Notes: generated by a model from the sequence alone, not told the origin. A stretch of 64,000 nucleotides of DNA from Maritalea mobilis (GCF_004363175.1 NZ_SNYR01000003.1:5001-69000); one strand, 5' to 3'. Numbered from the stretch's first letter, positions 26,351-36,476 are shown. Program-made: numbers and translations.

Positions 26351-29005
26351 ATGGCATTAGCTGCACTGGCTAAAAAAATTTTTGGTTCTGCGAACGACCG
26401 TCAAATCAAAAAATATCGCCCTTTGGTTGACGCAATCAACGCAATGGAACCCGAAATCGCAGCGCTGAGCGACGACGAACTGCGCGCGAAAACAGAGCAA
26501 TTCAAACGTGAGTTCCAAGAAGGTAAAACCTTAAAAGACCTTTTGGTTCCAGCTTTCGCCACCGTGCGCGAAGCGGCCAAACGGACTTTGGGCCAACGGC
26601 ACTACGATGTGCAGCTCATTGGTGGCATGGTGTTAAACGACAATGCCATCGCTGAAATGCGCACCGGTGAGGGTAAAACCCTTGTAGCGACTTTGGCGGT
26701 TTACCTGAATGCCTTGGCGGGCAAAGGCGTGCACGTGGTCACGGTCAACGATTATCTGGCCAAACGCGACGCCGAGTGGATGAGCCAAGTTTATGGCTTT
26801 TTGGGTTTAACCACCGGCATCATCATTCACGGTATTTCTGAAGATCAGCGCCGCGCCGCTTATGCCGCGGACGTGACCTACGGCACCAACAATGAATTCG
26901 GCTTCGACTATTTGCGCGACAATATGAAATATTCGCGCGAGCAAATGGTTCAACGCGGCCACAATTTCGCAATTGTTGACGAGGTGGACAGCATCTTGAT
27001 CGATGAGGCGCGGACCCCATTGATCATTTCTGGCCCATCAGAAGATCGTTCTGATCTCTACATCAAAATCAATGCGCTCATTCCGTTGGTGGAAGAAGGT
27101 GATTATGAGTTGGACGAAAAACAGCGTTCCGCCACATTTACCGATCAAGGCATCGAAAAGCTGGAAGAAGTTTTGCGCAAAGAGGAGCTGATTAAGGGCG
27201 AAAGCCTTTATGATGTGGAGAACGTGTCCATCGTTCACCATCTTAACTCCGCCCTCCGCGCCCATAAGCTTTTCACCCGCGACAAAGACTATATTGTGCG
27301 CAACAATGAAGTGGTGATCATTGACGAATTTACTGGCCGTATGATGCCGGGTCGTCGCTTCTCAGAAGGCTTGCACCAAGCACTTGAAGCCAAAGAAGGT
27401 GCTGAAATTCAGCCTGAAAACCAAACTTTGGCGTCCATCACGTTCCAAAACTATTTCCGGCTCTACAACAAGCTTGCGGGCATGACCGGCACAGCTTCAA
27501 CCGAAGCCGAAGAATTTGCCGATATTTACAAGCTCAGCGTGGTCACCGTGCCGACCAACCGCGAAATCGCGCGGATTGATGAGGAAGACGAAGTTTACCG
27601 CACCGAGCCAGAAAAATATCAGGCCATCGCCAAAGAAGTTGCTGCTTGCCAACAAACAGGTCAGCCCGTTCTGGTGGGCACAACCTCGATTGAAAAATCA
27701 GAAATCTTGGCCAACCTGCTACAAAAAGAAGGCGTGAAAGACATCAAAGTGTTGAACGCCCGCCACCACGAGCAGGAAGCGCAAATTATCGCCAATGCGG
27801 GCATACCCGGTGCCGTAACCATCGCCACCAACATGGCTGGCCGCGGTACCGACATTCAGCTCGGCGGCAATTTTGAGATGCGCGTTGAGATTGAATGTGA
27901 TGGCCTTGAAGGCGAAGAGCGCGACAAGAAAATCGAAGCGATCAAAGCCGAAATTGAAGAGAACAAGCAAAAGGCACTCGCTGCAGGCGGCCTTTATGTG
28001 GTTGGCACCGAGCGCCATGAATCTCGTCGGATCGATAACCAGTTGCGTGGTCGTTCTGGCCGTCAGGGTGACCCAGGTCGTTCGAAATTTTACTTGTCAT
28101 TGCAAGATGATTTGATGCGGATTTTTGCGCCAGAGCGCATGGAATCTATGCTCACCAAATTGGGCCTGGAAGATGGTGAAGCCATCTCTCACCCATGGGT
28201 TTCCAGCGCACTTGAACGCTCACAAACCAAAGTGGAAGCACGCAACTTCGACATTCGTAAAAACATCCTCAAATATGATGATGTGATGAACGACCAGCGT
28301 AAGGTGATCTTCGAGCAACGCCTTGAGTTGATGGATGACGACAATGTGAGCGAAACCATCACCGAGATGCGCCACGATGTGGTGGAAGATATTATCCAGC
28401 GCTTTGTGCCGGAACGAGCTTACCCTGAACAATGGAACACTGAAGGCCTGAATGAAGCGGCAAAAACATATCTCAATGTAGATGTGCAGACTGACAAATG
28501 GGCCGAGGAAGAAGGCATTGACGTTGCTGAAGTGACCGAGCGTTTGACCAAAGCTGCCGACGAAGTTGCTGCAGCAAAAGCCGCTCAATATACGCCGCAC
28601 ATTATGCGCCAAATTGAAAAGCAGCTATTGCTGCAATCATTGGATGGCCTGTGGCGCGAGCATTTGGTGACCCTTGATCATTTGTCAAAAGTGGTCGGCT
28701 GGCGCGCCATTGCCCAGCGTGACCCGCTGAACGAATATAAGCAGGAAGCTTATGAGCTGTTCCAAGGCTTGTTGGATCGGTTGCGCGAATTGGTGATCAC
28801 TCAGGTGAGCCACGTGCAAATTCAGCAGCCGCAAGAGCCTGAAATGCCACAAATGCAAGAAAGCCACATCAACCCACAAACCGGTGAAAACGAAGTGGGT
28901 GCAGATGGTGATTTGAACATGGACAATTGGGGCAAAGTACGCCGCAACGATCCATGCCCATGTGGTTCAGGCAAAAAATATAAGCATTGTCACGGCGCCT
29001 ACTAG
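26351..29005 (+). CDS. secA: Preprotein translocase ATPase SecA
   Basis: The motor that drives unfolded proteins through the SecYEG channel using ATP. The 884-residue protein begins [21 protein letters not shown]. It has Walker [10 protein letters not shown], the [20 protein letters not shown] block, the second nucleotide-binding half with [14 protein letters not shown] and [10 protein letters not shown], and the C-terminal SEC-C zinc motif [14 protein letters not shown] that binds SecB. It stands alone with a strong terminator after it. The start has AAGGA about 10 bases upstream. Confidence 0.98.
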   Translation: MALAALAKKIFGSANDRQIKKYRPLVDAINAMEPEIAALSDDELRAKTEQFKREFQEGKTLKDLLVPAFATVREAAKRTLGQRHYDVQLIGGMVLNDNAIAEMRTGEGKTLVATLAVYLNALAGKGVHVVTVNDYLAKRDAEWMSQVYGFLGLTTGIIIHGISEDQRRAAYAADVTYGTNNEFGFDYLRDNMKYSREQMVQRGHNFAIVDEVDSILIDEARTPLIISGPSEDRSDLYIKINALIPLVEEGDYELDEKQRSATFTDQGIEKLEEVLRKEELIKGESLYDVENVSIVHHLNSALRAHKLFTRDKDYIVRNNEVVIIDEFTGRMMPGRRFSEGLHQALEAKEGAEIQPENQTLASITFQNYFRLYNKLAGMTGTASTEAEEFADIYKLSVVTVPTNREIARIDEEDEVYRTEPEKYQAIAKEVAACQQTGQPVLVGTTSIEKSEILANLLQKEGVKDIKVLNARHHEQEAQIIANAGIPGAVTIATNMAGRGTDIQLGGNFEMRVEIECDGLEGEERDKKIEAIKAEIEENKQKALAAGGLYVVGTERHESRRIDNQLRGRSGRQGDPGRSKFYLSLQDDLMRIFAPERMESMLTKLGLEDGEAISHPWVSSALERSQTKVEARNFDIRKNILKYDDVMNDQRKVIFEQRLELMDDDNVSETITEMRHDVVEDIIQRFVPERAYPEQWNTEGLNEAAKTYLNVDVQTDKWAEEEGIDVAEVTERLTKAADEVAAAKAAQYTPHIMRQIEKQLLLQSLDGLWREHLVTLDHLSKVVGWRAIAQRDPLNEYKQEAYELFQGLLDRLRELVITQVSHVQIQQPQEPEMPQMQESHINPQTGENEVGADGDLNMDNWGKVRRNDPCPCGSGKKYKHCHGAY

Positions 29006-29030
29006 GCGAACAGACACATCGCAGATTTTT

Positions 29031-29058
29031 AAAAGGCGCTTTATTCAAAGCGCCTTTT
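29031..29058. terminator. Strong terminator after secA
   Basis: AAAAGGCGCTTT and AAAGCGCCTTTT are perfect 12-base complements around the loop ATTC, followed by one more T. The inverted repeat is symmetric and could work on both strands, but only secA reads into it. Confidence 0.9.
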
Positions 29059-29075
29059 TGCATTGAGGGAAGCAC

Positions 29076-29771
29076 ATGACAGCCACCGATTTTGACAAAC
29101 TCGCCAAGATTTATGATGCAGAACGGGTTAGCCCTTGGAACGACCTCTACGAACGCCCCAACACCATCAAACTGATGGGGGATGTAAATGGCTTGACCGT
29201 TTTGGATGCGGGCTGTGGCGGAGGCAAACACAGCGCCGACCTTCTGGCAAAAGGCGCCAATATGCATGGCTTTGATCTGTGCGAAAAAATGCTCGACTTT
29301 GCCAAAGAAATGCTGGCCGACCAAATGGATTTTAAAGTGGCTAGTTTGGCAGAAAAACTGCCCTATGAAGACGCTCAGTTTGATCGGGTACTATGTGCGT
29401 TGGCTTTACATTATGTGGAAGACTGGAGCACCCCGCTCAGCGAGTTCCATCGCGTTTTAAAACCCGGCGGCAAGGTGGTGATTTCCACCCACCATCCTTT
29501 TATGGATCACGAGCTGGCCGGCGGCGAAGATTATTTCGCTCATACCCTGATCGAAGATAGCTGGAAAAAACCAGACGGCACACTTTATGTGCGCTATTGG
29601 CGCCGTCCGCTCACCCAAATGATCGACGAAATCAAAGCCGTTGGCTTGGAAATCGACCTGATCAAAGAACCACAACCCGTGCCTGAAGCGGCAGAAAAAT
29701 TCCCTGAGGCCTATAAAAAACTCACCACTCAGCCACGTTTTATTTTCTTCCTGCTAAAAAAGCCAAACTGA
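29076..29771 (+). CDS. Class I SAM-dependent methyltransferase
   Basis: A 231-residue methyltransferase with the SAM-binding motif VLDAGCGGGKHSADL (near residue 42), the acidic motif II region and the LKPGGKVVIST motif III. The MTATDFDKLAKIYDAERVSP start resembles the UbiE/Methyltransf_11 group, but the substrate cannot be assigned. It starts 17 bp after the secA terminator with GAGGGAAGC before the ATG, so it has its own control or relies on readthrough. It ends base-to-base against the convergent VOC gene. Confidence 0.82.
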   Translation: MTATDFDKLAKIYDAERVSPWNDLYERPNTIKLMGDVNGLTVLDAGCGGGKHSADLLAKGANMHGFDLCEKMLDFAKEMLADQMDFKVASLAEKLPYEDAQFDRVLCALALHYVEDWSTPLSEFHRVLKPGGKVVISTHHPFMDHELAGGEDYFAHTLIEDSWKKPDGTLYVRYWRRPLTQMIDEIKAVGLEIDLIKEPQPVPEAAEKFPEAYKKLTTQPRFIFFLLKKPN

Positions 29772-30242
29772 TCACTGAGCGTTGGCGGCTGCCGCCTCCA
29801 AATCTGCAATAATGATCTTGCGCATCTTGAACATCGCTTCTGTTGCCGCCTTGGCGATGACAGGGTTCTCATTGCCCACCAGGCCGCCCAATTGTTTCGG
29901 GATCACTTGCCACGACACGCCATAGCGATCTTTAAGCCAGCCGCACATACTCTCTTGCCCGCCATCGGCCAAAAGAGCATTCCAATAATGGTCAAGCTCT
30001 TCCTGATCCTGCACTTCGATGAAGAAAGAAAAGCTCTCATTTTGCGGAAATTTAGGGCCACCATTTAGCCCCAACACATCCTGCCCATTCATCCGCCAGC
30101 GTACCATCACAGGCGAGTGACCGCCTTCGGGTTTAGGTTCTTTCGGATGCAGCATTTCGCCATCTTCAAAAATCGAACAATAAAATCGCGCCGCCGCTTC
30201 TGCGTCGTGATTAAACCATAAGCAAGGTGTTGGTTTGGGCAT
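29772..30242 (-). CDS. PhnB-like VOC protein
   Basis: A 156-residue protein of the VOC superfamily, PhnB/3-demethylubiquinone-methyltransferase-like branch. It starts PTPCLWFNHDAEAAARFYCSIF and contains SFFIEVQDQEELDHYWNALL and GWLKDRYGVSWQVIP, the family signatures. Function is unknown; these genes are often near methyltransferases, as here. GGAGG precedes the start. It follows the uracil-DNA glycosylase gene by 20 bp on the same strand. Confidence 0.85.
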   Translation of the reverse strand: MPKPTPCLWFNHDAEAAARFYCSIFEDGEMLHPKEPKPEGGHSPVMVRWRMNGQDVLGLNGGPKFPQNESFSFFIEVQDQEELDHYWNALLADGGQESMCGWLKDRYGVSWQVIPKQLGGLVGNENPVIAKAATEAMFKMRKIIIADLEAAAANAQ

Positions 30243-30262
30243 CTGAGTTCCTCCTGTGGAGA

Positions 30263-30835
30263 TTAAATTAGGTGAGAAACCCGCTCTTGCAAATAGGGCA
30301 ACACATCCACCTCAAACCACGGATTGCGGCGCAGCCATAAATTATTGCGCGGACTAGGATGCGGCAAAACGAGATGGCGCGGTTGATAGTTTTGCCAATT
30401 GCGCACGGTCTCCGTGAGTGTTTTTTCCGCCTGCTTCCCCAAATGATAGTCTATGGCATATGCACCGATGACAACAATCAATTCTATCTGATCCATCTGC
30501 GCAAAAATACGATCATGCCACGTGGCCTTGCATTCTGGCCGTGGCGGTAAATCGCCAGATTTGCCTGTGCCGGGATAACAAAAGCCCATAGGCACAATGG
30601 CAAATAAATCCGGGTTATAAAACTGATCTCTTGTCACCCCAAGCCATTCGCGCAAACGGTCACCGCTTTTATCGTTAAACGGCACGCCTGTTTCATGCAC
30701 AACTCGCCCTGGCGCCTGCCCTGCAATGGCGATTTTTGCAACATTGCTCAATTGCACCACGGGGCGCACCTCATGCGCCAAATGCGGCTTACACAAGGTG
30801 CAAGCTGCAATTTCCTGTTTCAGTGTTTCAACCAT
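30263..30835 (-). CDS. Uracil-DNA glycosylase family protein
   Basis: A 190-residue protein of the UDG superfamily, which removes uracil or related bases from DNA as the first step of base-excision repair. Motif 1 reads IAGQAPGRVVHETGVPFNDKSGDRL, and the leucine-loop motif is HPSPRNNLWLRRNPWF. The short form and the missing metal-binding cysteine cluster set it apart from classic UdgA/UdgB. Two cysteines near the start (CTLCKP) recall the cluster of family 4, but the other two ligands are not evident. Its catalytic role is inferred. Confidence 0.78.
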   Translation of the reverse strand: MVETLKQEIAACTLCKPHLAHEVRPVVQLSNVAKIAIAGQAPGRVVHETGVPFNDKSGDRLREWLGVTRDQFYNPDLFAIVPMGFCYPGTGKSGDLPPRPECKATWHDRIFAQMDQIELIVVIGAYAIDYHLGKQAEKTLTETVRNWQNYQPRHLVLPHPSPRNNLWLRRNPWFEVDVLPYLQERVSHLI

Positions 30836-30961
30836 CTGATTATTTTACAATTCGCTTGAAATAAGGGCAAACTTTCCCGTCTTATGACTGGCCATGCGCG
30901 CTTCAGTTTGCCATCATGCGCGAAAATTGCCAACCAATATGGGAAAGCGGAGCCCGCCTTT

Positions 30962-32740
30962 ATGACGCTGGAACAAATCATTCTTTTCAGCCTATTTGTT
31001 TTGGTTTTCATTGGCCTGCTATGGGGCAAATGGCGTTATGATCTCGTTGCGTTCACAGCCCTTATAATCGGGCTAATCGCTGGCGTAGTGCCAACAGAAA
31101 TCGCATTTGAAGGCTTCGGCCATCCGGCAACCATTATTGTGGCGCTGGTGCTGGTTGTGTCGCGAGGGCTCACCAACTCAGGCGCGGTTGATTTGATCAC
31201 CCGCTCGGTCATTGATCATTCCCGATCCATCGGCATGCACATCACCATGCTGGGCGGTATTGGCGGCATTCTATCCGCCTTTATGAACAATGTTGCCGCC
31301 CTCGCCTTGCTTATGCCCGTGGATATTCAGGCCGCACAAAAGGCTGGCCGTACGCCGGGACAAACGCTGATGCCCTTGTCCTTTGCCACCATTCTCGGGG
31401 GACTGATCACCCTGATCGGCACGCCCCCCAACATTATTATTGGGTCATTCAGAGAAACAGCCTTGGGCGAGCCATTTGGCATGTTCGACTTTGCGCCTGT
31501 TGGCCTGATTGTGGCGGTGATCGGCATTGCCTTTGTCGCCACCGTGGGCTGGCGGCTGATCCCCGAACAGAAGAAAAAGAAAAACTCGCCACAAGATTTA
31601 ATGGAGCTGGAAGGCTATGTCGCTGATTTGGTGGTGGCAGAAGGTTCTTCTGCCATTGGCCAACAGGTCAAAGATTTGGACGCCATTGCCGAGGAAAATG
31701 ACTGCATCATTTTAGGCCTTTCCCGTCGTGGGAAACGCTTCGCAGGCCGTGCCCGCACAGAGGAAATCAAAGAAGGCGATTCCTTGATTATTGAAGCAGC
31801 ACCAGCCGCCATCAACGCACTGGTGGGCGCACTGGGCCTGCAATATCAAGGGCAAGCCTCATCCTCTAAAAATGCACTCTCCGGCGACCTTGTTTTGGCC
31901 GAAGCGGTGGTGGGCAATGACAGCAGATTGATCGATCGCACTGCGATGAATGTGCGTTTGCTCTCGCGCTATGGCGTTTCGCTGTTGGGCCTCTCCCGAC
32001 AGGGCAAAACCCAGCGCGAACAAGTGCGCAAAACCAAATTACAGGCCGGTGACATTATCCTGTTGCTTGGGCCACCGGATTCTATTGAAGACGTTATTCC
32101 GCGCATGGGCTGTTTGCCTCTCGCGGATCGCGGCTTGCAAGTCACCCAATATGAACGTGCAGGCTTAGCCATCGGCCTCTTCGTCGCGGCGTTGATTGCC
32201 GCAAGCATTGGCTGGCTATATTTGCCCGTTGCGCTAGCGTTGGTCGCCGTGGTGTTTGTTTACACCGACATCGTGCCGATCCGCGAACTCTACGACACAA
32301 TTGAATGGCCGGTGGTTGTTCTGCTCGGGTCCATGATCCCCCTCGGCAGCGCATTAGAAAGCTCTGGCGGCACCGAATTGATCGTAAACGGCCTTGCCAC
32401 CATAACCGCTGGCATGCCCGCATGGGTTGCGCTAACGCTGCTGATGGTGGTGACGATGACCCTGTCAGACGTTCTCAACAACACAGCAACAGCCATTGTG
32501 GCCGCACCAATTGCAGTCGGCCTTGCCACCCAAATGGACGTAAACCCGGATACTTTTTTGATGGCCGTGGCAATTGCAGCCAGCTGCGCGTTCCTCACCC
32601 CCATTGGCCATAAAAACAATATGCTCGTGCTCGGCCCCGGCGGCTATTCATTCTCTGACTATTGGCGCATGGGCCTGCCATTGGAAATTTTAATTGTGGC
32701 CGTTTCCGTGCCCGCTTTGCTGGTATTCTGGCCTCTTTAG
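30962..32740 (+). CDS. SLC13-family (DASS-type) permease with two RCK-C domains
   Basis: A 592-residue inner-membrane transporter. Two blocks of transmembrane helices (about 1-195 and 400-592) flank a cytoplasmic insert with two TrkA-C/RCK-C domains (about 210-290 and 300-385: DLDAIAEENDCIILGLSRRG, LSRYGVSLLGLSRQGK). The helix-hairpin signatures GTPPNIIIG and NNTATAIVAAPIA are those of sodium-coupled dicarboxylate/sulfate carriers. The insert suggests ligand control. ATG at 30962 is used; the frame is open 26 codons further upstream without a good site. The substrate is unknown. Confidence 0.85.
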   Translation: MTLEQIILFSLFVLVFIGLLWGKWRYDLVAFTALIIGLIAGVVPTEIAFEGFGHPATIIVALVLVVSRGLTNSGAVDLITRSVIDHSRSIGMHITMLGGIGGILSAFMNNVAALALLMPVDIQAAQKAGRTPGQTLMPLSFATILGGLITLIGTPPNIIIGSFRETALGEPFGMFDFAPVGLIVAVIGIAFVATVGWRLIPEQKKKKNSPQDLMELEGYVADLVVAEGSSAIGQQVKDLDAIAEENDCIILGLSRRGKRFAGRARTEEIKEGDSLIIEAAPAAINALVGALGLQYQGQASSSKNALSGDLVLAEAVVGNDSRLIDRTAMNVRLLSRYGVSLLGLSRQGKTQREQVRKTKLQAGDIILLLGPPDSIEDVIPRMGCLPLADRGLQVTQYERAGLAIGLFVAALIAASIGWLYLPVALALVAVVFVYTDIVPIRELYDTIEWPVVVLLGSMIPLGSALESSGGTELIVNGLATITAGMPAWVALTLLMVVTMTLSDVLNNTATAIVAAPIAVGLATQMDVNPDTFLMAVAIAASCAFLTPIGHKNNMLVLGPGGYSFSDYWRMGLPLEILIVAVSVPALLVFWPL

Positions 32741-32761
32741 TGATCTCATCAAGGATGATTT

Positions 32762-33238
32762 ATGACCGACTTTGAATTTGATGCGCAAATTATGGATGCG
32801 GTGCGCAACCTCAACAATGTGCACGAAGTAGAAACATCATGGCTTGAGCCAGATGATCTCAAAACCTTATTCGACCGTGCCTATTTCGTAGAAGTCGTAG
32901 ATGACGCTGATGCCTTTTTGATCGCGATGAATGAGCAATCAGACCATGATGGGATCAACTACACCTGGTTCAAAGAGCGCTACGAGCAGTTTGCCTATAT
33001 CGATCGGATTGTTACGGATGAACGCGCCCGCGGCCAAGGCCTCGCCCGTAGCCTTTACGAAGCTCTTTTCGATGCCGCCAATGCAGATGGGATTGGCATT
33101 GTGGGGTGCGAAATCAATCGCGAACCACCCAATCCCGGCTCCGAAGCCTTCCATCAAAAGATGGGCTTTGAGATGATTGCTGAGCGTGAATTGCCCAACG
33201 GTAAAACCGTAGGTTATTGGGTTAAACAGCTTGGATAA
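32762..33238 (+). CDS. GNAT family N-acetyltransferase
   Basis: A 158-residue acetyltransferase of the GNAT superfamily. The acetyl-CoA-binding motif A is visible as IDRIVTDERARGQGLARSLY (about residues 80-99), and the motif B region reads GSEAFHQKMGFEMIAER. The substrate is not evident. It starts 21 bp after the permease with AAGGATGATTT before the ATG, so they are probably co-transcribed. Confidence 0.86.
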   Translation: MTDFEFDAQIMDAVRNLNNVHEVETSWLEPDDLKTLFDRAYFVEVVDDADAFLIAMNEQSDHDGINYTWFKERYEQFAYIDRIVTDERARGQGLARSLYEALFDAANADGIGIVGCEINREPPNPGSEAFHQKMGFEMIAERELPNGKTVGYWVKQLG

Positions 33239-33249
33239 ATGAAACCAAA

Positions 33250-34245
33250 TTAATTGCGTGCTGGCGGTGTAGGTGCGTTCGGGTCAGGTTGACCGGCACC
33301 ACCATCGCTGCTGCCGCCACCGAACAAATTACCAAACCAGCCAGTGATTTTTTCGTTGCGCTCTTGCAGTGCCTGTTTGGCTTCAACTTTCGCCTGCGCA
33401 GCAGCAACTTTATCTACTTCCGCCTGCTTAATATCGGCAACCGCCTCTTTAAACTCAGCATCATCTTTGGCTTGCTTAGCCTTGATGGACGCAACCACAG
33501 CCGGGTCCATGGTTGAGGCCCCACAAGCGCCTGAGCGGTTAAAGCTGTAATTGCGGTTACACACATCCCAATTCGGCTTGGTTTTGGTGATCTCGAAAAT
33601 GTCGTAGCCTTCTTTGATGTTCTTCCAGAAGTCCATATGTTCGCTATCCGCAAACTTCGCCAAATTTTTACCTGTCATGCGGAACGGATAAACCTGCACC
33701 TGCACAGAGCGATTGCCACCCTTATGGCTTTCCCGCACCAATGCATAAATCTCACCAATCTGATCATCAGTCATGGCATAGCAACCACGCGATGAACAAT
33801 CGCCATGCACCATCAAATTAGAACCTGTGCGCCCGTGCGTACGGTCAAATTTGTTTGGGAAGCCAAGATTGAACGACAAGAAGTAATTCGAACGCGGGTT
33901 CATATGCCCCGGCGTAACCTCATAAAATCCTTCAGGCGATTGGCGATCACCTTCTCTAAATTTAGGACCAACTTCACCAGACCAAGCGCAAATTTTATAA
34001 GAGCGGAAAAACTCATATTTGCCGGAAGCCTTAACTTGCTTCCAAACCTCAAGCTCACTTTCTTGTTTGAAAATGCGAATGATCATTGGCGCGCCGGGAG
34101 ACGACCCCATGCCATTAAGCTGTGCCTTGGTGAAGGACGACAATGGAATATTGCCCCGGTCTTCAAAACCAGTGGTACACGCCGCCAAAACAAACAGCGA
34201 CAACATCAAAAATACTGAACGAACGATGCGCAATGGCTTAGTCAC
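33250..34245 (-). CDS. YafK-like L,D-transpeptidase-fold lipoprotein
   Basis: A 331-residue envelope protein. The lipobox VLAAC (C23) after a hydrophobic signal marks it as a lipoprotein. The catalytic domain carries HGDCSSRGCYAMTD (H147, C155), the YkuD-type Cys-His site in the form seen in the YafK (LdtF/DpaA) subgroup. Members of that subgroup trim or detach envelope proteins at diaminopimelate. The C-terminal third (about 235-331) is a charged coiled-coil-like tail ending in a Gly/Pro-rich stretch. GTG at 34245 has GGGGA in front; a GTG nine codons earlier is possible. Confidence 0.83.
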   Translation of the reverse strand: MTKPLRIVRSVFLMLSLFVLAACTTGFEDRGNIPLSSFTKAQLNGMGSSPGAPMIIRIFKQESELEVWKQVKASGKYEFFRSYKICAWSGEVGPKFREGDRQSPEGFYEVTPGHMNPRSNYFLSFNLGFPNKFDRTHGRTGSNLMVHGDCSSRGCYAMTDDQIGEIYALVRESHKGGNRSVQVQVYPFRMTGKNLAKFADSEHMDFWKNIKEGYDIFEITKTKPNWDVCNRNYSFNRSGACGASTMDPAVVASIKAKQAKDDAEFKEAVADIKQAEVDKVAAAQAKVEAKQALQERNEKITGWFGNLFGGGSSDGGAGQPDPNAPTPPARN

Positions 34246-34356
34246 AAATGGTCCCCGACTGTGATTTGGCACAAATTACCACCAAATAATGGGTAAAATC
34301 TTTACACACAATTTAATGGAAAGGTGAAGCGATTGCGCGCGTTGGCGCAATCACAA

Positions 34357-35313
34357 TCAAGTGAGGGCAGAGCCCATCGCAAGGAACTTCTCACGCCGTT
34401 CTTCACGGATGGCATCGCGATCTTTGCCCGCATAGCTTTTCAAGAAATTGCGCACCAAATTGCCTGTTGCATCAATCACCTGTGCTGAATGACGGTGCGC
34501 GCCACCAGCAGGCTCAGGCACAATATGATCCACCACACCAAATTTCAGCAAATCTTGTGCGGTAATTTTCATGGAGTTGGCCGCTTCTTGCGCTTTGCCT
34601 GCATCACGCCACAAAATCGAAGCTGAAGCTTCCGGTGACGCAACGGTGTAAATTGAGTGTTCCAACATAGCAACTTTAGACGCTGCAGCGATGGCAATCG
34701 CACCACCGGAGCCGCCTTCGCCCGTGATCACGGCCAAGTTCGGCACGCCAAGCCCCAAACACATTTCAGTTGAGCGGGCAATCGCTTCTGCTTGGCCACG
34801 CTCTTCCGCGCCAACACCAGGATAAGCGCCAGCTGTGTCCACCAAATAAAGCACTGGAATATCGAAACGATCTGCCATTTCCATAATCCGCACCGCTTTA
34901 CGATAGCCTTCCGGGCGCGCAGAACCAAAATTATGCTTCAACCGCGATTCTGTATCTGAGCCTTTTTCAATGCCGATCACGGCAATCGCGTCGCCGTCAA
35001 AGCGCCCAAAGCCAGCTTGAATCGCCGCATCTTCGGAATATTTCCGGTCACCAGCCAAAGGCGTAAAATCGGTGATCAGCTCTTTCACATAATCCACAAA
35101 GTGCGGACGCAGTGGGTGCCGTGCAATCTGGGTTTTCTGCCAAGGTGTCAAACGGCCATAAATATCGGCCAGCGCTTCATCAGCGCGCTCTTGCAGCCGC
35201 TTCACCTCATCTTCAATTTCAACCGCTTCCCCGCTTTGTGCGAGAGATTTAAGCTCTTGTACCTTTGCTTGCAGGTCCGCAACGGGTTTTTCAAATTCAA
35301 GATAAGATTGCAT
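34357..35313 (-). CDS. accA: Acetyl-CoA carboxylase carboxyltransferase subunit alpha
   Basis: With AccD it forms the carboxyltransferase that makes malonyl-CoA for fatty-acid synthesis. The 318-residue length is normal. It starts SYLEFEKPVADLQAKVQELK and contains RPHFVDYV and ITGEGGSGGAIAI, with the typical ENSIYTV-like loop here reading EHSIYTVASPEASASIL. It lies downstream of xerD on the same strand across a 106-bp gap with a perfect TTGACA (revcomp near 35388) but no good -10. It may have its own promoter. Confidence 0.96.
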   Translation of the reverse strand: MQSYLEFEKPVADLQAKVQELKSLAQSGEAVEIEDEVKRLQERADEALADIYGRLTPWQKTQIARHPLRPHFVDYVKELITDFTPLAGDRKYSEDAAIQAGFGRFDGDAIAVIGIEKGSDTESRLKHNFGSARPEGYRKAVRIMEMADRFDIPVLYLVDTAGAYPGVGAEERGQAEAIARSTEMCLGLGVPNLAVITGEGGSGGAIAIAAASKVAMLEHSIYTVASPEASASILWRDAGKAQEAANSMKITAQDLLKFGVVDHIVPEPAGGAHRHSAQVIDATGNLVRNFLKSYAGKDRDAIREERREKFLAMGSALT

Positions 35314-35348
35314 ATTTACCAGCTTTACTCTGTCCGTTTTGCGCCGAT

Positions 35349-35364
35349 CGCGCCATTTGGCGCG
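35349..35364. other. GC-rich hairpin between xerD and accA
   Basis: CGCGCC and GGCGCG form a perfect 6-bp stem with loop ATTT. There is no following T run on either strand, so it is unlikely to be a simple terminator. On the minus strand it would lie in the accA leader, 36 bases before the start codon. Confidence 0.4.
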
Positions 35365-35419
35365 GAAAGTGGCGATTTGCCCCTAAAATGTCAAGCACCC
35401 AAAGGCCTTGCGGTTAACT

Positions 35420-36334
35420 CTATTGTGCCAAAGGATGGTGCTTTTCCACCAACTGCGTCAAGCGTTCATCCAATATATGTGTATATATTTGCGTCGTGGA
35501 AATATCCGCATGCCCCAATAATACCTGCACCACCCGAAGGTCTGCGCCTCTTTCCAATAAATGTGAGGCAAAAGCATGGCGCAAAATATGGGGCGATATT
35601 TTGCCGGGATCAATCCCGGCATCAATCGCAATTTGCTTCAACTCCCGCGCAAAAACCTGACGGGCCAAATAACCTTCTTTGGTGTTCGCGGGAAACGCAA
35701 AACGCCCCGGTGGCAATTTTTTAAGATAGGAGAGCAACGCATCTTTTGCCCTGTCGTTCAGCGGCACCATGCGTTCCTTATCGCCCTTGCCGCGCACCAC
35801 CAGCATCGATGCATCGCGCACAATCGCTGAACGCAACAGTGCCACCAATTCTGAAACGCGCATGCCCGTGCCATATAGCAATTCCAAAAGCACATAATTG
35901 CGCTCTGCCTTCAACATGGCTTTGGGTGACAATTCAGGCACAGCCATTGCCGCCTCTGCGGCGTCAAAAAGCTTGTCGACTTCTTCAATGCTCAAGGTTT
36001 TTGGCAGCCGCTGCCCGGCCTTCGGCGCAGGCACGATGGCCGTTGGGTCATCCTGGCGCAGATTTTCCGCAACCATAAAACGATGGAACTGTTTGATAGC
36101 GCTCAGATGTCGAGCCTGTGTGGTGGCCGCAAAGCCTTGTTGCTCCAGCCGCATCAGATAGGCCTGCACCCCATTTCGATCAATCTGCTCAACTGTCAGG
36201 CCAGTGGCTTTTAAATGGCGGGCATAGTCAATCAAATCACGCTGATAGGCTTCAAGCGTGTTTTGCGCTGCGCCGCGCTCTGCGCTCATCATATCCAGAA
36301 AAAGGTCTAAATACTGCCCGGCTCGATCAGTCAT
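35420..36334 (-). CDS. xerD: Tyrosine recombinase XerD
   Basis: With XerC it resolves chromosome dimers at the dif site before cell division. The 304-residue protein has the N-terminal SAM-like core-binding domain (about 1-95) and the catalytic domain with all active-site residues: R159, K184, H249, R252, H275 and nucleophile Y284 (SPHILRHAFASHLL, LGHADISTTQIYTH). The ATG at 36334 overlaps the end of the 49-residue upstream gene by 8 bp, indicating translational coupling. Chromosomal context rather than flanking repeats argues against a phage integrase. Confidence 0.93.
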   Translation of the reverse strand: MTDRAGQYLDLFLDMMSAERGAAQNTLEAYQRDLIDYARHLKATGLTVEQIDRNGVQAYLMRLEQQGFAATTQARHLSAIKQFHRFMVAENLRQDDPTAIVPAPKAGQRLPKTLSIEEVDKLFDAAEAAMAVPELSPKAMLKAERNYVLLELLYGTGMRVSELVALLRSAIVRDASMLVVRGKGDKERMVPLNDRAKDALLSYLKKLPPGRFAFPANTKEGYLARQVFARELKQIAIDAGIDPGKISPHILRHAFASHLLERGADLRVVQVLLGHADISTTQIYTHILDERLTQLVEKHHPLAQ

Positions 36335-36476
36335 TGCCAAAAAGATCACGCGCAGGAATACGCTCAGTCATCTCACGTGGTGTGGGCTCCACAAAAATTG
36401 TAAGGGCCACCATGGACCCAAAAACCAATGCAGCCAAAAATGCTAAAAACACAACAAACCTGATCAAGGTCGGCAT
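36327..36476 (-). CDS. Conserved 49-residue single-helix membrane protein before xerD
   Basis: ATG at 36476 to TGA at 36327 encodes 49 residues. An N-terminal hydrophobic helix (about residues 3-29: FVVFLAFLAALVFGSMVAL) is followed by a short tail with FVEPTPREMTERIP. GGAG lies about 12 bases upstream of the ATG, a loose ribosome-binding site. Its stop overlaps the xerD start by 8 bp. From memory, similar tiny proteins with an (E/Q)PT-RE tail lie between aroK and xerD across Hyphomicrobiales, sometimes mislabelled histidine kinase. The function is unknown; the tail would face the periplasm if the helix is an uncleaved anchor. Confidence 0.78.
   Translation of the reverse strand: MPTLIRFVVFLAFLAALVFGSMVALTIFVEPTPREMTERIPARDLFGND

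Noticed and set aside
35420-36334. Phage or island integrase
   Set aside because: Length, full XerD signature and the conserved xerD-aroK setting identify the housekeeping recombinase.
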